Shown here piece by piece: positions 1 to 7,470 of a stretch of 15,616 nucleotides of DNA. Each line of letters starts with the position of its first letter. Position 1 is the stretch's first letter. The stretch covers positions 1 to 15,616 of the forward strand of contig DAHXMX010000010.1 in assembly GCA_027371515.1 (NCBI GenBank), given 5' to 3'. The notes beneath the pieces were generated by a model that worked only from the letters and a program-made list of their open reading frames with translations, was not told the DNA's origin and made no database searches. Source of the DNA: Neisseriaceae bacterium. GTDB lineage: Bacteria; Pseudomonadota; Gammaproteobacteria; Burkholderiales; UBA11063. The position numbers and the translations under genes are program-made.

Positions 1-33
1 TAATAAGAGTTAATTCACCTACGTTAATAATTT
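1..33 (-). repeat. 33-bp perfect inverted copy of part of the metal-binding-protein gene
   Basis: The reverse complement of the first 33 bases is identical to 476-508, inside the metal-binding-protein gene. The match runs to the window edge, so its left boundary is unseen; on the right it stops at base 34 (the base paired with 475 differs). Read on the minus strand from an ATG at 38-40, the segment encodes MRKIINVGELTLI, in the same frame as the copy inside the binding protein (residues 104-113). It may be a short inverted duplication, the start of a divergent gene carrying the segment, or a chimeric or assembly junction at a contig end. The identity is certain; the cause is not. Confidence 0.9.
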
Positions 34-112
34 TACGCATTTTTATATATTTCAACTAAAATTTAAATAACTCAAAACACAAAAAACAACAAAATATGAT
101 ATAATAACGAGC

Positions 113-140
113 TTTCGAATAATTTTTTTATATTTATAAT
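113..140 (+). promoter_or_regulatory. Candidate sigma-70 promoter of the metal ABC operon
   Basis: A perfect TATAAT lies at 135-140, preceded 16 bases upstream by TTTCGA (113-118), a 3/6 match to the -35 consensus. Transcription would begin near 147, leaving a leader of about 22 bases before the ATG at 169. A second TATAAT at 100-105 has no credible -35. In DNA this AT-rich, -10-like hexamers are common, so this is only a candidate. Confidence 0.3.
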
Positions 141-154
141 ATGTAAATCATTTT

Positions 155-158
155 AAGG
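155..158 (+). promoter_or_regulatory. Ribosome binding site of the metal-binding-protein gene
   Basis: AAGG lies 10 bases before the ATG at 169 and supports that start, which opens directly into a signal peptide. Confidence 0.5.
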
Positions 159-168
159 TAATAACACA

Positions 169-1044
169 ATGAAAAAATTAATTACTAAAATAACTATATT
201 CTTGATACTTAGCACCAGTTACGCTCTAACTTATGCTACTTCAATCAATGTAGTTGCAGCAGAAAATTTTTATGGTGAATTAGCAAAAGAGATTGGTGGC
301 AAAAAAGTAAATGTAACTAATATATTGGCCAATCCAAATGTCGATCCTCATTTATTTACCACATCGCCAAAACTAAATAAAACAATAAATAATGCTCAGG
401 TCATTATATACAACGGGGTTGGTTATGACCCTTGGATGACACAATTAATTAAATCATCAAATCTTAAAACAGCACAAATTATTAACGTAGGTGAATTAAC
501 TCTTATTAATGACGGTGCAAATCCACATATTTGGTATAATCCAGGTACCATGGAGATTTTAGCTAAAAAATTAGCAACTATATTTAGCAAAATAGACCCA
601 GCATCTGCTAATCTATTTAAGCAAAATTTAAAAACATTTCTAGATAATCAACAGGTAGTAAATGATACTATTAGCGCTATGAAGAAAAAATATAAAGGAA
701 CTAAAGTAACTGCAACTGAACCAGTATATGGTTATATGGCGGAAGCTCTTGGGCTTAATATGCTAGGTATGGATGTACAATGGAAAATAATGAATGATAC
801 CGAACCATCGCCAAAAATGTTTGCTGATTATCTGGAGCTTATTAATAATCATAAAGTTAAAGTTATATTCTATAATTCACAAACAGCAGAAAATAAATCA
901 AAACAAATTTTAACTGTTGCAAAAAAGAATAAAATCCCAATAGTAGGTGTAACTGAAACAATGCCAAAAAATACAACTATTAAACAATGGTTTTTATCAA
1001 GCTTAAAAGCTACAGATAAAGCTTTAGCTAAAGCCAACCAATGA
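169..1044 (+). CDS. Periplasmic Zn/Mn-binding protein of an ABC importer (ZnuA/TroA family)
   Basis: This 291-residue secreted protein captures a divalent metal in the periplasm and hands it to the importer encoded by the next two genes. It opens with a signal peptide (KK, then a hydrophobic stretch at about 5-20, cleavage near A23). There is no lipobox cysteine, so it should be soluble. Cluster-A1 landmarks follow: DPHLF with H61, NPHIW with H120, TEPVYGYM with E184, and GVTETMP with E263. These occupy the four metal-ligand positions of the family. The third and fourth are Glu rather than the His and Asp usual in ZnuA, and the His-rich loop of many ZnuA proteins is missing. I recall the same GVTET and NDTEPS signatures in betaproteobacterial homologues annotated as zinc or zinc/manganese binding. 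Membership of the family is very likely; the metal is open. The stop overlaps the next start (ATGA). Confidence 0.9.
   Translation: MKKLITKITIFLILSTSYALTYATSINVVAAENFYGELAKEIGGKKVNVTNILANPNVDPHLFTTSPKLNKTINNAQVIIYNGVGYDPWMTQLIKSSNLKTAQIINVGELTLINDGANPHIWYNPGTMEILAKKLATIFSKIDPASANLFKQNLKTFLDNQQVVNDTISAMKKKYKGTKVTATEPVYGYMAEALGLNMLGMDVQWKIMNDTEPSPKMFADYLELINNHKVKVIFYNSQTAENKSKQILTVAKKNKIPIVGVTETMPKNTTIKQWFLSSLKATDKALAKANQ
476..508 (+). repeat. Genic arm of the 33-bp inverted repeat
   Basis: These bases are exactly repeated, inverted, at 1-33, with 442 bases between the arms. Here they encode the well-placed IINVGELTLI segment just before the NPHIW metal motif, so this copy is probably the original. 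Confidence 0.9.
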
Positions 1045-1730
1045 TTGAATGTAATAATTTACAGATTGGTTATAGCAAACCAATTAATGAGCCATTTAAT
1101 TTAACTATAGAAAAAAATAAATGGCTTGGAATTATTGGTGAAAATGGAGTGGGTAAATCTACGTTTTTTAAAACTATCATAGGCGATTTAAAGCCATTAA
1201 ACGGTAACATCACCATTGATAAATTAGACTTAGCTAAATCAAATAAATTAATATCGTATATACCACAGGAAAGAGATATTAATGTAAATGACAAATTCAG
1301 TGGTTATACATTAATAACATTAAGTTATAACGGGTGGAATTTTGGAATACCATTTATTCATAAAAGCTTAAAACAAAAATCTCTTGAGTTATTAGAACTA
1401 GTTGGTGCAATTAATTATATGCATCAACCATTTTGTACTCTATCAGGTGGGCAAAAAAAACGTATCTACTTAGCTCAAGCACTGATTAATAATCCTAGTA
1501 TATTGCTTTTAGATGAACCATTGGCTGATCTTGACCCTAATGCCAAACAACATTTTGTTGAAGCATTACAAGAAATTCATAAACAACAGAAATTAACTCT
1601 GCTTATTATATCACACGACATGCACGAAATAGCTATGCACTTAGATGGATTTATTCATTTCAAAAAAAATAAAGTACACTACTGTGAAGAGTTACCATGT
1701 ATCAAAGAGGCTGTATATGTGGGCATATGA
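1041..1730 (+). CDS. Metal ABC importer ATPase (ZnuC/MntB-like)
   Basis: This 229-residue nucleotide-binding subunit powers import of the metal delivered by the upstream binding protein. Walker A is GENGVGKST (33-41), the Q-loop is at about residue 76 (YIPQE), the ABC signature is LSGGQ (134-138), Walker B is ILLLDEP (154-160), followed by the D-loop ADLD and the H-loop in ISHD. The length is typical of single-domain metal-importer ATPases. The ATG overlaps the upstream stop as ATGA, which suggests translational coupling. Its 3' end overlaps the permease gene by 14 bases. The specific metal follows only from the neighbours. Confidence 0.93.
   Translation: MIECNNLQIGYSKPINEPFNLTIEKNKWLGIIGENGVGKSTFFKTIIGDLKPLNGNITIDKLDLAKSNKLISYIPQERDINVNDKFSGYTLITLSYNGWNFGIPFIHKSLKQKSLELLELVGAINYMHQPFCTLSGGQKKRIYLAQALINNPSILLLDEPLADLDPNAKQHFVEALQEIHKQQKLTLLIISHDMHEIAMHLDGFIHFKKNKVHYCEELPCIKEAVYVGI
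1705..1710 (+). promoter_or_regulatory. Ribosome binding site that fixes the permease start
   Basis: AAGAGG lies 6 bases upstream of the ATG at 1717, inside the end of the ATPase gene. It favours that start over the more upstream codon at 1645 and the ATG at 1735. Confidence 0.6.
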
Positions 1731-2556
1731 TGTTATGCAAAATGCACTCATTGCCGGTATTTTAATCGGTAGTATTTGTGGACTAGTTAGTGTATTTGTT
1801 ATTATTCGTCGCACAGCATTTGCTGCACATGCTATAAGTCATATTAGTATTACGGGTGCAGCTGGAGGTGTTTTAATTGGTTTATCAGCTATGACTGGAC
1901 AATTAATCGTTAATATAATTGCTGGTATTGCTATGGGCTTAATGGGTGATAAAATCAAAAAAAATGACATGACAATAGGTATTGTTCTTACTTTTTTTCT
2001 AGGGCTTGGTGTATATTTTTTATTCCTCTTTCAAAATCATTCAGCAGGCGGAGTAATGAGTATCTTATTTGGTAATATATTAGCTGTTACGCAGGAGCAA
2101 ATTCATATCTTATTAATTATTTGTGCTATTATCATAGGATGTTTTTTAGTTATCGCCCGTCCATTACTATTTGCATCTATCGACCCAATAATTGCAGAGT
2201 CTAAAAACATTCCAATTCGTTTTTTATCCATAGTGTTTTTTATCATTTTAGCTCTCACTATTTCAATGGCGTGCCAAATAGTTGGCACCATGTTAGTATT
2301 TGCCCTATTAGTAACCCCTGGGGCTATAGCTGCCCAACTATGCGACGGTTTCTATAAATCAATGCTAGTAAGTGTATTATCTGCAAATATTGCCATTATT
2401 GCATCGTTAATTATTTCTTATGAATTTAATTTACCCACTAGTTTTTGTATTACTAGTTTAATGTGCTTATTTTATTTTTTAACATATATGCGTAATGTAT
2501 TGGTATCAACACCGCCATTTATAACTAAATTCATAGCGAAAAAACAACATAACTAA
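1717..2556 (+). CDS. Metal ABC importer permease (ZnuB/MntC, ABC-3 family)
   Basis: This inner-membrane subunit forms the translocation channel of the Zn/Mn importer. From the ATG at 1717 it is 279 residues and begins MWAYDVMQNALIAG, which resembles the usual family start, where an aromatic-rich lead precedes F/V-MQNAL. The reading frame is open further upstream to 1645, but that stretch lies inside the ATPase gene and does not look like a membrane protein. About eight hydrophobic helices are visible, with the conserved RRTAFAAHAISH segment near the N-terminus (family: RRMAFxGHALSH) and a small-residue-rich core in the second half (GTMLVFALLVTPGAIA). It overlaps the ATPase gene by 14 bases. 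Confidence 0.92.
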   Translation: MWAYDVMQNALIAGILIGSICGLVSVFVIIRRTAFAAHAISHISITGAAGGVLIGLSAMTGQLIVNIIAGIAMGLMGDKIKKNDMTIGIVLTFFLGLGVYFLFLFQNHSAGGVMSILFGNILAVTQEQIHILLIICAIIIGCFLVIARPLLFASIDPIIAESKNIPIRFLSIVFFIILALTISMACQIVGTMLVFALLVTPGAIAAQLCDGFYKSMLVSVLSANIAIIASLIISYEFNLPTSFCITSLMCLFYFLTYMRNVLVSTPPFITKFIAKKQHN

Positions 2557-2564
2557 TATAACTC

Positions 2565-2590
2565 GATTATAAAGATTATAAAGATTATTA
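2565..2590 (+). repeat. Short tandem repeat before nudJ
   Basis: The 9-base unit GATTATAAA occurs twice (2565-2573, 2574-2582), followed by a partial third copy that runs into the nudJ ATG. It occupies most of the 33-base gap and the place where a Shine-Dalgarno would sit; no good ribosome binding site is visible. Confidence 0.75.
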
Positions 2591-3051
2591 TGCAAAATAC
2601 ATTTCATATAACTGTAGCAGCGATAATTAAATCAAATGACCATTATCTAATGGTAGTTGATAATACTGATACCGGATATAAACTTAATCAACCAGCTGGT
2701 CATGTTGAAGATCAAGAAAGTATTATAGATGCAGTAATACGCGAAACCAAAGAAGAATGTGGCTTTGATTTTATACCTACTCATTTAGTAGGTATATATA
2801 TGTACAAATTAAAAGAACATCATACATATTTAAGATTCTGCTTTAAGGGTACTTATTCAGGTAACATTAAGCACCCTATGCCAAGATATAATGATGATGG
2901 GGTTATTGAAGCCAAATGGTATACCTTGGAACAAATTAAAACAAAACCATTACGCAGTGAGTTAGTACTTAAATGTATCGATGATTACGAAAAAGGCAAT
3001 GCCTACGATTTATCAATAATTGCTGAATATAAGGATTTAAGTAATAAATGA
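2590..3051 (+). CDS. nudJ: Nudix hydrolase, NudJ type
   Basis: This 153-residue Nudix phosphohydrolase is expected to cleave nucleoside di/triphosphates or related pyrophosphates; E. coli NudJ also acts on the thiamine precursor HMP-PP. The Nudix box is complete at 37-59 (G-x5-E-x7-RE-x2-EE-x-G-F). NudJ-like features flank it: KLNQPAGHVE before the box, and near the C-terminus LRSELV, a dyad also found in E. coli NudJ (LRSPLV), then YEKGNAYDLS, which matches the SGQRYPL region. The stop overlaps the mnmA start as ATGA; nudJ next to mnmA is a known arrangement in beta- and gammaproteobacteria. There is no obvious ribosome binding site; a 9-base tandem repeat lies in its place. Confidence 0.88.
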   Translation: MQNTFHITVAAIIKSNDHYLMVVDNTDTGYKLNQPAGHVEDQESIIDAVIRETKEECGFDFIPTHLVGIYMYKLKEHHTYLRFCFKGTYSGNIKHPMPRYNDDGVIEAKWYTLEQIKTKPLRSELVLKCIDDYEKGNAYDLSIIAEYKDLSNK

Positions 3052-4112
3052 CCAAAACTACCAAAATAATTGTTGGGCTATCTGGTGGAGTTGATTCATC
3101 AGTTAGCGCATATTTATTAAAACAACAAGGTTATGATGTACATGGTGTATTTATGCAAAACTGGGAGGATGATAAAGATAGTGAGTTTTGTACTATAAAA
3201 CAAGATAGCATGGATGCAATTGCAATTGCAGATACGATTGGCATTGATATTGATATTGTTAATTTTGCACATGAGTATAAAGAGCGGGTATTCCAACACT
3301 TTTTAACTGAATATCAAAATGGTCGCACTCCAAACCCAGATGTGTTTTGTAACTCCGAGATTAAATTTAAGGCTTTTTTAGATTATGCTATTACTCAAAA
3401 GGCTGATTATATTGCTACTGGTCATTATGTAAATAAAGTGATAACTAATAATGGTGAATGTTTAGCGCGTGCAATTGATAACAATAAAGACCAAAGTTAT
3501 TTTTTATATCGATTAAATCAATATCAAATATCTAAAAGCATTTTCCCACTAGCTACAATGACAAAACCTGAAGTAAGGCAACTTGCTAGTAAAATTGGAT
3601 TAACCAACGCTCTTAAAAAAGATAGTACTGGAATATGCTTTATTGGTGAAAGACCATTTCGTGAATTTTTGCAACAATATATGCCAATAACCGAAGGTAA
3701 TATAATTACGCCTGATGGTAAAGTGATAGGCCGTCATATTGGGCTTATGTATTATACGATAGGACAACGTAAAGGATTAGGTATCGGTGGTCAAGGTGAA
3801 CCATGGTTTGTAGCGCAGAAAAATTTAGCAACTAATGAATTAATTGTAGTACAAGGGCATAATCATCCACTATTACTCAATACCGAAGTTATCGCTAATC
3901 AACTAACTTTTGGGCAAAATAACAAACCTAAAGAAGGTTATTACACAGCCAAAACGCGTTATCGTATGCAAGATGCGAAATGTATTCTCACTTATCTTAG
4001 TGCAGATAAAATTCATTTACAATTTGAAACACCACAATGGGCTATTACTCCGGGACAATCGGTAGTGATTTATGACCAGCATTTATGTCTTGGTGGTGGT
4101 ATAATTATGTAG
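3048..4112 (+). CDS. mnmA: tRNA-specific 2-thiouridylase MnmA
   Basis: This 354-residue cytosolic enzyme adds sulphur at position 2 of wobble uridine 34 in tRNA-Lys, -Glu and -Gln, using ATP and persulphide sulphur. The N-terminal PP-loop is SGGVDSS (12-18). The two reactive cysteines are C101 in NPDVFCNSEIKF and C197 in TGICFIGER. KDQSYFL (147-153) and ATGHY (123-127) are tRNA- and substrate-binding landmarks. The C-terminal part (YYTIGQRKGLGIGG, then the beta-barrel region ending in LGGGIIM) is complete. The length is normal. The ATG overlaps the nudJ stop, so the pair is probably co-translated. Confidence 0.97.
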   Translation: MTKTTKIIVGLSGGVDSSVSAYLLKQQGYDVHGVFMQNWEDDKDSEFCTIKQDSMDAIAIADTIGIDIDIVNFAHEYKERVFQHFLTEYQNGRTPNPDVFCNSEIKFKAFLDYAITQKADYIATGHYVNKVITNNGECLARAIDNNKDQSYFLYRLNQYQISKSIFPLATMTKPEVRQLASKIGLTNALKKDSTGICFIGERPFREFLQQYMPITEGNIITPDGKVIGRHIGLMYYTIGQRKGLGIGGQGEPWFVAQKNLATNELIVVQGHNHPLLLNTEVIANQLTFGQNNKPKEGYYTAKTRYRMQDAKCILTYLSADKIHLQFETPQWAITPGQSVVIYDQHLCLGGGIIM

Positions 4113-4156
4113 GTTATGTAGCTAATGTAGGTTAAAGAAAAGGTTTATTAATTTTC

Positions 4157-4162
4157 AAAGGA
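4157..4162 (+). promoter_or_regulatory. Ribosome binding site of the DUF3460 gene
   Basis: AAAGGA lies 8 bases before the ATG at 4171, one of the clearest ribosome binding sites here. It sits in the 58-base gap after mnmA, which also holds a 10-base direct repeat (ATGTAGGTTA at 4107-4116 and 4125-4134) but no recognisable terminator or strong promoter. Confidence 0.6.
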
Positions 4163-4170
4163 AATAAATA

Positions 4171-4389
4171 ATGGCTAAAAACACTAATTATGTATCTGAA
4201 TTAGATCAATTTATTAATCAATTATTCAAAAAAAATCCTGAATTAATTGAAAAACAAAAACAACTACGCAGTACTTGGTGGGATCGTGAGGCGATTGACC
4301 AGGCAGAACAAGAACTATATTTGCAAAATAGTGCACCTAGACACGGTTATGCTTACTTTGACTACTCTACAGAACAAAATGCCAAGTAA
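4171..4389 (+). CDS. DUF3460 family small protein
   Basis: This 72-residue hydrophilic protein has no known function. Its N-terminal half, YVSELDQFINQLFKKNPEL, followed by WWDREAIDQAEQ, fits the DUF3460 pattern: YxSExxxFLxxLKxxxPELxxxQ, then a Trp-Asp-Lys/Arg segment and an aromatic C-terminus (here YAYFDY). I know the family only from Betaproteobacteria, so it is a useful lineage marker. There is no signal peptide or membrane segment, and it is predicted to be mostly helical. It overlaps the following methyltransferase gene by 11 bases and opens the run that leads into tolR-tolA-tolB. The family call rests on motif memory. Confidence 0.78.
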   Translation: MAKNTNYVSELDQFINQLFKKNPELIEKQKQLRSTWWDREAIDQAEQELYLQNSAPRHGYAYFDYSTEQNAK

Positions 4390-5038
4390 AACCATTATCA
4401 CGGATGAACTATTAGATTATGCTATTCAAAATAGCTTATCTGAACATCCGGTTTTAAAAGAACTACGTGAATATAACAGCAATTTAGCCAATGCACACAT
4501 GCAGATTGCTCCTGAACAAGGGCAGTTTATGGCATTATTAGCAAAGATAATAAATGCTAAAAAATACCTTGAAATTGGAGTATTTACAGGTTATAGCACT
4601 CTAGTAATGGCGCAAGCAATGGGCGACAATGCACAAATAATTGCCCTAGATAATAATCCACAGTATCTTGAGATTGCTAAGTCATACTGGTCAAAAGCTA
4701 ATGTTTATCATAATATAACAACTTTTGTGGATAATGCTATAAATTCACTGGAAAAGCTAATAAATTCAGAACACGTTGGCACGTTTGATATTGCATTTAT
4801 TGATGCTGATAAAACCAATTATAAATCATACTATGAATATTGTCTAAAATTAACCAAACCACATGGTATTATCTTAATTGACAATGTATTATCAAGCGGA
4901 CGTGTATTAGAGCTTAATCCTAAAAAATTTGTAACAGCGATCAAAGAATTTAATAATTATATATATAATGATAAACGAGTTGATATAACTATTTTAACAA
5001 TTGCAGATGGTTTAACAATCGCACGAAAGAAACAATAA
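4379..5038 (+). CDS. Class I SAM-dependent O-methyltransferase (COMT-like, family 3)
   Basis: Counted from the ATG at 4379, this 219-residue protein has the usual size of bacterial catechol/caffeoyl-CoA-type O-methyltransferases, which move a methyl group from SAM to a hydroxyl with a divalent cation. Helical QIAPEQGQF (42-50) leads into the SAM loop YLEIGVFTGYST (63-74). An acidic residue at D91 suits the ribose hydroxyls. FDIAFIDADKTNY (137-149) and ILIDNVL (165-171) carry the Asp/Asp/Asn metal site of the family. The frame is open upstream to 4247, but that part lies inside the DUF3460 gene and is not homologous. It overlaps DUF3460 and ends 1 base before tolR, in the place where tolQ usually stands. 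The substrate cannot be inferred. Confidence 0.88.
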   Translation: MPSKTIITDELLDYAIQNSLSEHPVLKELREYNSNLANAHMQIAPEQGQFMALLAKIINAKKYLEIGVFTGYSTLVMAQAMGDNAQIIALDNNPQYLEIAKSYWSKANVYHNITTFVDNAINSLEKLINSEHVGTFDIAFIDADKTNYKSYYEYCLKLTKPHGIILIDNVLSSGRVLELNPKKFVTAIKEFNNYIYNDKRVDITILTIADGLTIARKKQ

Positions 5039-5039
5039 C

Positions 5040-5444
5040 ATGAAACGAAGAAATAGGACAAATAGTTTAGTAAATCAAATGAATGTAGTTCCATATATTG
5101 ATGTAATGTTAGTATTACTTATTATATTTATGGTTACAGCCCCAATGTTTACACCCGGTATAATTAATTTACCAAGTGTAGGTAAAGCTGCACAAGTTAC
5201 TACGCAACCAATTGAAATCAATATCACTAAAGATGGTCATTATTCGGTTGTACAAAATAATATTACAACTCAAGTAACCAATATCGACGACCTAGTTACG
5301 AAAGCTAAAAAAATGGCAACTGGCGAAACTCCGGTTGTAATTTCTGCTGATAAAGAAATAAAATACGATAACGTAATTAGTGTAGTCGATAAACTTTATG
5401 CAATTGGGATTAAAAAAGTAGCATTAGTAGTTAAAGAAAAGTAA
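5040..5444 (+). CDS. tolR: TolR, ExbD/TolR-family subunit of the Tol-Pal motor
   Basis: This 134-residue inner-membrane protein has a short basic cytoplasmic lead (MKRRNRTNS), one membrane helix and a periplasmic domain. The helix region NVVPYIDVMLVLLIIFMV (15-32) carries D21, the ExbD/TolR aspartate that works in the proton channel formed with TolQ. The following TAPMFTPGIINLP and the C-terminal VVISADKEIKYDNVISVVD segment are typical. In the Tol system TolR couples proton flow to TolA during outer-membrane constriction. It is followed 2 bases later by tolA, which supports TolR over ExbD. No tolQ lies in the window. Confidence 0.93.
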   Translation: MKRRNRTNSLVNQMNVVPYIDVMLVLLIIFMVTAPMFTPGIINLPSVGKAAQVTTQPIEINITKDGHYSVVQNNITTQVTNIDDLVTKAKKMATGETPVVISADKEIKYDNVISVVDKLYAIGIKKVALVVKEK

Positions 5445-5446
5445 TA

Positions 5447-6217
5447 ATGAAATTTAATCGTAGTACCATAACATCATTGGTACTTCATCTGTTAATAATA
5501 TTAATTGCGCTCAATCTAAAAAGTGGCGATATCATAGTTCCATCCAGATCCGATGGTATGGAGGTAAGTTTGGTATCTTCTAATCAAATACCACAAATGA
5601 GCAAAATTGTTAAATTACAACAATTGCAAGAACAAAATCATATTCAAAATCAACCTGCTGATGTCAACTTAAAATCTAAAGAAGACAAAAAAACCGTTGA
5701 AAATAAACTTGCGCAACAAAATAAAACCGAGAGTATACCACCATCTCCACCGGTAGCTATAGCCAATCCTAAAACAGCAACAACAACTAAATCCAATAAA
5801 ATCAATAAAACTAATAATAAAACTACAACCGATCTCAATCCAATTGACGATTTATTAAATAACCTACCTACAGAAGCAGTAGGTAAAAGCAAAGGTGCAG
5901 CTACTGGAGGAACTAATTTAGGTACATCAGATACCAATAATCTGAAAGCCAACTATGCAGACTTAGTTATTGCTAAAGTACGCCCATTTATTATTAATCC
6001 AAATAATCTTGATCCTAAAGTAAAAGCTGTCGTACAAGTTACTTTATTCCCAAATATGAAAATTCAAACAATTAAAATTATAAAACCAAGCGGTAACGAT
6101 CAATATGATTTAAATATCCAACAGGCAATTGAGCGTGCAGCTGTATTCCCTCCACTACCTGATGGTGCTAAATTTGCTGATTATCGAATTATTAAATTAA
6201 CTTTTAAACCGGAGTAA
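5447..6217 (+). CDS. tolA: TolA, trans-periplasmic spanning protein
   Basis: This 256-residue protein links the inner-membrane TolQR motor to TolB/Pal. It has a single N-terminal membrane helix (about 9-24) containing H14, which fits the TolA SHLS-type His that meets TolQR. A long polar linker (about 30-160), rich in Gln, Asn, Lys and Thr, follows. The C-terminal TolA/TonB-like domain (about 165-256) includes YADLVIAKVRPFI, AVVQVTLFP and AIERAAVFPPLPDG. The linker is short and not the Ala/Lys-rich helix of E. coli TolA, which is common outside enterics. It is tightly packed between tolR and tolB. Confidence 0.92.
   Translation: MKFNRSTITSLVLHLLIILIALNLKSGDIIVPSRSDGMEVSLVSSNQIPQMSKIVKLQQLQEQNHIQNQPADVNLKSKEDKKTVENKLAQQNKTESIPPSPPVAIANPKTATTTKSNKINKTNNKTTTDLNPIDDLLNNLPTEAVGKSKGAATGGTNLGTSDTNNLKANYADLVIAKVRPFIINPNNLDPKVKAVVQVTLFPNMKIQTIKIIKPSGNDQYDLNIQQAIERAAVFPPLPDGAKFADYRIIKLTFKPE
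6211..6214 (+). promoter_or_regulatory. Ribosome binding site of tolB
   Basis: GGAG lies 7 bases before the tolB ATG at 6222 and overlaps the end of tolA, so tolB translation is probably coupled to tolA. Confidence 0.6.
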
Positions 6218-6221
6218 CAAC

Positions 6222-7457
6222 ATGAAAACTTTACAAAAAATTTGTCTCACAATTTTTATTGCAATAAATTGTAATGGCGCATTAGCTGACCAGAACATTC
6301 AAATTATTGGAGGTAATCAAGCAGGTCTACCTACAGTTGCTGTAGTAACATTTAATAATGATTTAAGCAATAATAACAATATAACAAACACCGTAATGAA
6401 TGACTTAATGATAACCGGAGAGTTTAGTGTAAAACAATATAATAGCGCATCTGATGTAGAAAGTAGTATTCAGTGCATTATTACTGGATCAATTGATAAC
6501 AACAAATTAAACTATACCATTACCCCTAATATTCAAACTACAACTAGTAAAAAAACTATTACTGGTAGTATAAATATTGATAATAACGATATCAGACATT
6601 CAGCACATCAATTAAGTAATTTAGCTTATAAAAATTTTACTAATATTAATGGCATTTTTACTTCAAAAATAGCATTTATTATCCGTGACAAATCAAAATA
6701 TGAATTAATAATATCTGACTACGATGGTTATAACCAAAAAGTAATGTTAACCACAAACTCTCCTATTATATCAGTGACATGGAATAAAACAGGTGACCAA
6801 ATAGCATATGCGTCATTTGAAACCAATAAACCTGTAGTATATGTACAAGATGTATATAAAGTTAATCGTTATAAAATTGCTAATTTTAATGGTTCTAATT
6901 CATCACCTGCATTTTCGTTAGCAGATAATAGTAAATTAGCTGTAACATTAAGTAAAGATTATGGCTCTCATATATATCTAGTATCTAATAAACCAAATTC
7001 TCCTACTGCAAATAAGCTAATTAATTTTGGTACTATAGATACCGAAGCTAATATAGGCAAAAACGGCAGTATTGTATTTACTTCTAATCATGATGGAGGA
7101 CCACAAATCTTCATGACTGACATGAAAGGTTCAACACCTGTACGCATTACCCAACAACTTGGCAACTATAATACAACTGCCCGTTTGTCACACGATCTAA
7201 GCAAAATTACATTTATTAATCGTAATTCTGGAGTGTTAAAAACTTATGTAATGGATTTAGGTACTAAATCAGCATATCCAGTTAGTCAAAACACTAGTCT
7301 TGATATGGCACCAACATTCTCGCCTAATGACAAATTGATTTTATTTTCTAGTAATAATTCAATGTATATAACTAATACAACCGGTACAACACAAACTAGA
7401 TTAAAAAATATTTCCGGTGACATAATTGACCAAAGTTGGGCAAATAATTTTGAATGA
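6222..7457 (+). CDS. tolB: TolB, periplasmic beta-propeller of the Tol-Pal system
   Basis: This 411-residue periplasmic protein binds Pal and TolA. A signal peptide covers about residues 1-22 (cleavage after ALA). The N-terminal domain (IQIIGGNQAGLPTVAVVTF and what follows) is the mixed alpha/beta TolB D1 domain. A six-bladed propeller then begins near residue 145, with blade repeats such as SDYDGYNQKVML, ISVTWNKTGDQIAYAS, NHDGGPQIFMTD and MAPTFSPNDKLILFSS. The length is close to the usual ~430. The gene ends 13 bases before a dehydrogenase gene instead of the expected pal. Confidence 0.94.
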   Translation: MKTLQKICLTIFIAINCNGALADQNIQIIGGNQAGLPTVAVVTFNNDLSNNNNITNTVMNDLMITGEFSVKQYNSASDVESSIQCIITGSIDNNKLNYTITPNIQTTTSKKTITGSINIDNNDIRHSAHQLSNLAYKNFTNINGIFTSKIAFIIRDKSKYELIISDYDGYNQKVMLTTNSPIISVTWNKTGDQIAYASFETNKPVVYVQDVYKVNRYKIANFNGSNSSPAFSLADNSKLAVTLSKDYGSHIYLVSNKPNSPTANKLINFGTIDTEANIGKNGSIVFTSNHDGGPQIFMTDMKGSTPVRITQQLGNYNTTARLSHDLSKITFINRNSGVLKTYVMDLGTKSAYPVSQNTSLDMAPTFSPNDKLILFSSNNSMYITNTTGTTQTRLKNISGDIIDQSWANNFE

Positions 7458-7470
7458 TAATTTTGCATGC

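Noticed and set aside
91..110. Possible Zur operator before the metal operon (ATGATATAATAAC)
   Set aside because: Only one half resembles the GTTATAnTATAAC palindrome; the spacing is wrong, and similar AT-rich strings are frequent in this DNA.
1645..1716. Upstream extension of the permease reading frame
   Set aside because: It lies inside the ATPase gene, lacks membrane-protein character, and a good ribosome binding site plus the family N-terminal pattern point to ATG 1717.
4113..4170. Terminator or small RNA in the gap after mnmA
   Set aside because: There is no GC-rich stem followed by a T-run; only a 10-base direct repeat and the ribosome binding site of the next gene are visible.
4247..4378. 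Upstream extension of the methyltransferase reading frame
   Set aside because: It is the DUF3460 gene read in another frame; the methyltransferase homology begins after ATG 4379.
5650..5952. Open frame of 100 codons antisense to tolA
   Set aside because: It mirrors the low-complexity TolA linker; the hydrophobic product has no recognisable motif or ribosome binding site.
7426..7470. Dehydrogenase start at TTG 7426 or 7450
   Set aside because: Both lie within tolB and add residues not expected in the family; ATG 7471 fits better, though the lack of a ribosome binding site leaves some doubt.
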